Of a stretch of DNA of 16,949 bases, positions 13,643 to 16,949 are shown one piece after another. Each line of letters starts with the position of its first letter. Position 1 is the first letter of the stretch. The stretch covers positions 1 through 16,949 of the forward strand of contig JBGSIZ010000133.1 of assembly GCA_041742255.1 (NCBI GenBank). Reading direction: 5' to 3'. This DNA is from JBGSIZ01 sp041742255. Its GTDB lineage: Bacteria; Pseudomonadota; Alphaproteobacteria; Rhodobacterales; Rhodobacteraceae. The notes below the pieces were generated by a model. It saw only the letters and a program-made list of their open reading frames with translations, searched no databases and was not told the origin of the DNA. Position numbers and translations under genes: made by a program.

Positions 13643-14818
13643 ATGGCAGCCCCGTATGCGACCTTGCCCGGCACCGCCCGTGGAAGGCTTTATCCCGAAG
13701 AAGAAAGCACGTTTCGGAGCCCGTTTCAGCGCGACCGCGACCGCATCATTCATGCGTCTGCGTTTCGCAGGCTCAAGCACAAGACCCAAGTGTTCATAGA
13801 ACACGAAGGCGATTATTTCCGCACCCGTCTGACCCATTCCATCGAGGTGGCGCAGGTGGCCCGCACGGTGGCCGCCGCGTTGGATCTGAATGTCGAACTT
13901 ACCGAGGCCGTGGCGTTGGCCCATGATCTGGGTCACACACCGTTTGGCCATACGGGCGAGGATGCGTTGGACGCCTTGATGCAGCCTTATGGCGGGTTTG
14001 ACCACAATGCGCAGGCGATCCGCATCGTCACCTCGCTTGAACGCCATTATGCCGAATGGGACGGTTTGAACCTGACGTGGGAGACGCTGGAAGGCATTGC
14101 CAAGCACAATGGCCCGGTGCCCGACCCTGTCCCCTATGCCCTTGCCGATTATAACGCCCGCCACGATCTGGAGTTGTTCACCCATGCCAGCGCCGAGGCG
14201 CAGGTGGCCGCATTGTCCGACGACATTGCCTATAACAACCACGATCTGCACGACGGGTTGCGCGCCGAATTGTTCAGCACCGACGAACTTGCCGATCTGC
14301 CCGTCCTGCACGATTGTTTTGCCGAGGTGGACCGCACCTATCCCGGCTTGAACTACTATCGCCGCCGCCACGAGGCGTTGCGCCGATTTTTTGGCATTCT
14401 GGTCGAGGATGTGATCCGTGTCACCCGCCGCAATCTGGCCGAACTGGACCCGGCCACGGTGCATGACATTCGCCATGCCGGGCGCATGGTGGTGCAGTTC
14501 ACCCCGGCGTTGTGGACCGATCTGAAGGTGATCCGCGAGTTTCTGTTTCACCGGATGTATCGCGCCCCCGTCGTCATCGAGATGCGCGGCCATGTCACGG
14601 GCGTCATCAACGATCTGTTTCCGCTCTATATGGCCACACCGGACCTGTTGCCCAAACAGTGGCGCAAGGATGTGGCCGAGGCCGACGGCACCACCGCCTT
14701 GGCCCGGATCGTGGCCGATTACATCAGCGGGATGACCGACCGGTTTGCCATTCAGGAACATGCCCGTCTGACCGGGTCCGATATTGTCGAAAAGACCCGG
14801 GTGACCGATGGCCATTGA
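13643..14818 (+). CDS. dgt: dGTPase-family deoxynucleotide triphosphohydrolase
   Basis: The 391-residue HD-domain protein hydrolyses dNTPs to deoxynucleosides and triphosphate, controlling nucleotide pools. Metal ligands appear in LTHSIEV (63-69, His65), ALAHDLGHTPFGH (91-103; His94, Asp95) and LSDDIAYNNHD (191-201; Asp193/Asp194). The N-terminal RDRDRIIHASAFRRLKHKTQV (30-50) is typical of the type-2 dGTPase-like proteins common in alphaproteobacteria, whose preferred dNTP is not always dGTP. The frame is open back to 13184, but ATG 13643 with AGGAGG four bases upstream is the clear start. It is divergent from erpA, and its last 11 bases overlap the antiporter start. Confidence 0.95.
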   Translation: MAAPYATLPGTARGRLYPEEESTFRSPFQRDRDRIIHASAFRRLKHKTQVFIEHEGDYFRTRLTHSIEVAQVARTVAAALDLNVELTEAVALAHDLGHTPFGHTGEDALDALMQPYGGFDHNAQAIRIVTSLERHYAEWDGLNLTWETLEGIAKHNGPVPDPVPYALADYNARHDLELFTHASAEAQVAALSDDIAYNNHDLHDGLRAELFSTDELADLPVLHDCFAEVDRTYPGLNYYRRRHEALRRFFGILVEDVIRVTRRNLAELDPATVHDIRHAGRMVVQFTPALWTDLKVIREFLFHRMYRAPVVIEMRGHVTGVINDLFPLYMATPDLLPKQWRKDVAEADGTTALARIVADYISGMTDRFAIQEHARLTGSDIVEKTRVTDGH

Positions 14819-16688
14819 CCCCGGAGTGGCCAGCCAGATGTCGCCTGTGATGGCGATTGCCCTTGTTGGCGCGCTTGGCGTGGGGTCGCAGTGGCTGGCG
14901 TGGCGGCTGCGCCTGCCGGCCATCGTGTTGATGTTGTTGGCGGGGATCATCGTGGGCCCGGTGTTGGGTGTGTTCGACCCCGCCCGCGATATTGGCCCGT
15001 TGACCGGCCCGATCATTTCCATCGCCGTTGCCGTGATCCTGTTTGAGGGGGGGCTGACCCTGAACCTGCAATCGTTGCGGGATGCCGCCACGGGCGTTCG
15101 CCGGTTGGTGTTTATCGGGGCCCCGTTGGGGTGGATCACCTCTGCGCTGGCCTTGCATTATGGTGCCGGGTTGGGGTGGCAGGCCTCTGCCGTGTTTGGT
15201 GGGATCATGATTGTCACCGGCCCCACGGTCATTGCCCCGCTCCTCCGCACTGCCCGGCTGTCCCGCAGGCCCGCCGCGTTGTTGCAATGGGAGGCCATTG
15301 TGAACGACCCGATTGGCGCCCTTGCCGCCGTTCTGGCGTTCGAGGTGGTTTTGGTGCTGCAAAGTGCCACCACGACCGCAACCGCCGTCCAAGACCTGTT
15401 GGTGGGCATCGTATTCGCCACCGCGATGGGATTTGCCGCCGGGCTGGGCCTTGCGTGGGCGTTCCGGGGTGGGCGCGTGCCGGAGTTCATGAAGGTGCCC
15501 GTTTTGTTCACCGCCTTGTTGGCCGCGTTTGCCGTATCGGACGCCCTGTTGCATGAAAGTGGCCTGTTGGCCGTGACGATCATGGGCATCGTGATCGCCA
15601 ATGCGAACCTGCCATCCTATGTCGAACTGCGCCGGTTCAAGGAACATGCCACCGTTTTGCTGGTGTCGGGCGTGTTCATCCTGTTGGCGGCCCAACTGGA
15701 TTTCAGCGCCTTGGCCAAGCTGGACCTGCGCGCCATCGTATTCGTCGCCTTGGTTGTTCTGGTGGCCCGGCCGGTGACCGTGTTTCTGGCGTTGCTTGGG
15801 TCCGGGTTGCCGTGGCGCGAACAGGTTCTGGTGGCCTTTACCGGGCCGCGCGGCGTCGTTCTGGTGGCTGTGGCCGGGTTGTTTGGTGACAGGTTGCTGG
15901 CCTTGGGCATTGCGGATGGTGCCTTGATCGGTCCCCTTGCCTTTGTGCTGGTGGCCAGCACGGTGGTGTTGCACGGGTTCACGCTGGCCCCGTTTGCCCG
16001 GTGGCTGGGTCTGACTGGGGCCGAGGTGCCCGGTGTGATCGTGGTGGGCGGGTCGCCCTGGACGATCGCGTTTGCGCAGGTGTTGAAAAAGGCCGAGATC
16101 CCGGTTTTGCTGACCGACCCGAACCACGGCAATCTGCGCGCTGCCCGCGCCGCCGGGTTGCCGACGTTTTCGGGCGATGTCCTGTCCGAGGCCGCTGATC
16201 ACCGGGTTGAATTTGTCAGTTATGACACCATCGTCGCCGCAACCGACAATGACGCCTATAACACTCTTGTTGCCACCGATCTGGGGCCGGAATTTGGCCG
16301 AAATCAGGTGTTTCAGGTGATGCGCGAGCGTAGCGACAATGTCCGCCACGCGCTGCCCCAGACCCTGACCGGCAAGCCGTTTGGCCCTGAGGAAACATGG
16401 GCCGGATTGAACCGGATGATTGCCGAGGGGTGGACGTTTCGTCTGACCCGCCTGACCGAGGAATTCACGTTCAAGGATTGGCGCGAAAAACGGCCCGGTG
16501 CCATTATCGTCGCCCGGTTGGGGGCCAAGGGCGATCTGGCCCTGATCCGCAAGGACGAGGCTGTCAAACCCGCCCCCGGCGTTCGCGTTATGTCCATGTT
16601 GCCCCCCGGTGATGGGTTGGATGCCGGTGCCGGTGCCGAGCCTGAGGCAAGTGCAGGGCAAGACACCGAGGTTTCTGCCCGCCGTTGA
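14808..16688 (+). CDS. NhaP-type cation:proton antiporter with TrkA-N domain
   Basis: The 626-residue protein has about 12 membrane helices (roughly 12-400) of the CPA1 antiporter family, with TGPT (137-140), the ion-binding NDP motif (166-168), ARPVTV (320-325) and TGPRG (345-349). A C-terminal TrkA-N/RCK-like domain starts near 408; its VVGGSPWTIAF does not keep a canonical GxGxxG, though Asp437 closes the second strand. It would exchange Na+ or K+ for H+ at the inner membrane, perhaps gated by nucleotide. The tail (605-626) is Ala/Glu-rich and disordered. ATG 14808 lies within the end of dgt, suggesting coupling; Met11 or Met15 are alternative starts. It separates dgt from argS. Confidence 0.92.
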   Translation: MAIDPGVASQMSPVMAIALVGALGVGSQWLAWRLRLPAIVLMLLAGIIVGPVLGVFDPARDIGPLTGPIISIAVAVILFEGGLTLNLQSLRDAATGVRRLVFIGAPLGWITSALALHYGAGLGWQASAVFGGIMIVTGPTVIAPLLRTARLSRRPAALLQWEAIVNDPIGALAAVLAFEVVLVLQSATTTATAVQDLLVGIVFATAMGFAAGLGLAWAFRGGRVPEFMKVPVLFTALLAAFAVSDALLHESGLLAVTIMGIVIANANLPSYVELRRFKEHATVLLVSGVFILLAAQLDFSALAKLDLRAIVFVALVVLVARPVTVFLALLGSGLPWREQVLVAFTGPRGVVLVAVAGLFGDRLLALGIADGALIGPLAFVLVASTVVLHGFTLAPFARWLGLTGAEVPGVIVVGGSPWTIAFAQVLKKAEIPVLLTDPNHGNLRAARAAGLPTFSGDVLSEAADHRVEFVSYDTIVAATDNDAYNTLVATDLGPEFGRNQVFQVMRERSDNVRHALPQTLTGKPFGPEETWAGLNRMIAEGWTFRLTRLTEEFTFKDWREKRPGAIIVARLGAKGDLALIRKDEAVKPAPGVRVMSMLPPGDGLDAGAGAEPEASAGQDTEVSARR

Positions 16689-16712
16689 CCTTGGCTTGCG
16701 CCGTGATACACC
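16685..16712 (+). promoter_or_regulatory. Weak candidate argS promoter
   Basis: TTGACC (16685-16690), overlapping the antiporter stop, and TACACC (16707-16712) are 16 bases apart. The -35 is good and the -10 poor. It could give argS its own transcript in the 59-bp gap, but readthrough from the antiporter gene is equally plausible. Confidence 0.3.
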
Positions 16713-16747
16713 CATGCCGTTCTGTTCCTTCCCTGAAAGCCTGACCT

Positions 16748-16949
16748 ATGAACCTCTTTGCCGATATTCGCGCCCTTGTGGTGGAGTGCCTTGACGCGAT
16801 GGTGGCCGAGGGCAGCCTGCCGACAGGGTTGTCGTTTGACGCCGTGGCCGTGGAGCCGCCGCGCGATGCGGGCCATGGCGATATGGCCACGAATGCCGCC
16901 ATGGTGCTGGCAAAACCCGCCGGTCAGAACCCCCGCGCCATTGCCGAGG
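16748..16949 (+). CDS. argS: Arginyl-tRNA synthetase, N-terminal part (cut by window edge)
   Basis: The frame from ATG 16748 runs open to the last base and gives about 67 residues, starting MNLFADIRALVVECLDAMVA, then VEPPRDAGHGDMATNAAMVL and AKPAGQNPRAIAE. This is the N-terminal additional (tRNA D-loop-binding) domain of ArgS; the pattern HGDxATNAAM is characteristic. The catalytic HIGH motif would lie beyond the window. The enzyme charges tRNA-Arg in the cytosol. Its RBS is weak. In other Rhodobacterales, as I recall, argS lies close to dgt, which supports the call. Confidence 0.9.
   Translation, partial: MNLFADIRALVVECLDAMVAEGSLPTGLSFDAVAVEPPRDAGHGDMATNAAMVLAKPAGQNPRAIAE

Noticed and set aside
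13580..15139. 519-codon minus-strand open frame opposite dgt
   Set aside because: The plus strand encodes a complete dGTPase with an RBS and HD motifs; the antisense frame has no recognisable features.
14724..16715. 663-codon open frame on the minus strand, longer than the antiporter it opposes
   Set aside because: It is His/Gln/Gly/Arg-rich low-complexity protein with no domain, and it mirrors the codon positions of a clear transporter gene; a GC-driven shadow.

Overview
The window is GC-rich (low 60s percent by eye) chromosomal DNA of an alphaproteobacterium, most likely a Rhodobacteraceae (Roseobacter-group) member. Support: a DksA of the single-cysteine type known from Rhodobacter sphaeroides, a DUF2927 lipoprotein and a DUF6778-like lipoprotein, the order erpA / dgt / argS, and an Entner-Doudoroff pair behind a LacI-type operator. 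I cannot assign the genus. I see no rRNA, tRNA, CRISPR array, transposase, prophage or restriction system. This is ordinary core genome with several small features that are easy to miss.

Layout. 13-477 (-): PhnB-like VOC protein, with a 184-bp upstream region holding an 11-bp-phased repeat. 662-3172 (-): edd-eda, the two Entner-Doudoroff enzymes, behind a perfect LacI-type palindrome and separated from each other by an AT-rich hairpin. 3357-5777 (+): small lipoprotein, RlmI-type rRNA methyltransferase, PIN-domain protein; the last two overlap by ATGA. 5774-6454 (-): M48 metalloprotease, tail-to-tail with the PIN gene.

6613-10634 (-): a five-gene same-strand array: MoxR AAA+ ATPase, a 68-aa protein, a DUF2927 lipoprotein, a 56-aa two-helix membrane protein and a CoxE-like VWA protein. 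The last four are packed with 4-nt overlaps or a 4-nt gap. MoxR/VWA pairs are known as co-chaperone-like machines that remodel or metallate client complexes; the envelope lipoprotein and the two tiny proteins are candidate partners or clients. This is the part of the window closest to an undescribed system.

10828-12370 (+): dksA and an FAD monooxygenase, translationally close, behind a moxR-dksA intergenic region full of inverted repeats. 12384-13561 (-): xthA and an ErpA/IscA-type Fe-S protein. 13643-16949 (+): dGTPase family protein, NhaP-type antiporter with a TrkA-N tail, and the first 67 codons of argS, cut by the window edge.

The region mixes central sugar catabolism (edd-eda), stringent-response control (dksA), nucleotide, RNA and DNA maintenance (dgt, xthA, rRNA methyltransferase, PIN) and envelope quality control (M48, MoxR/VWA/DUF2927). 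Very long reverse-strand ORFs run opposite dgt and the antiporter; I regard them as GC-driven shadows.
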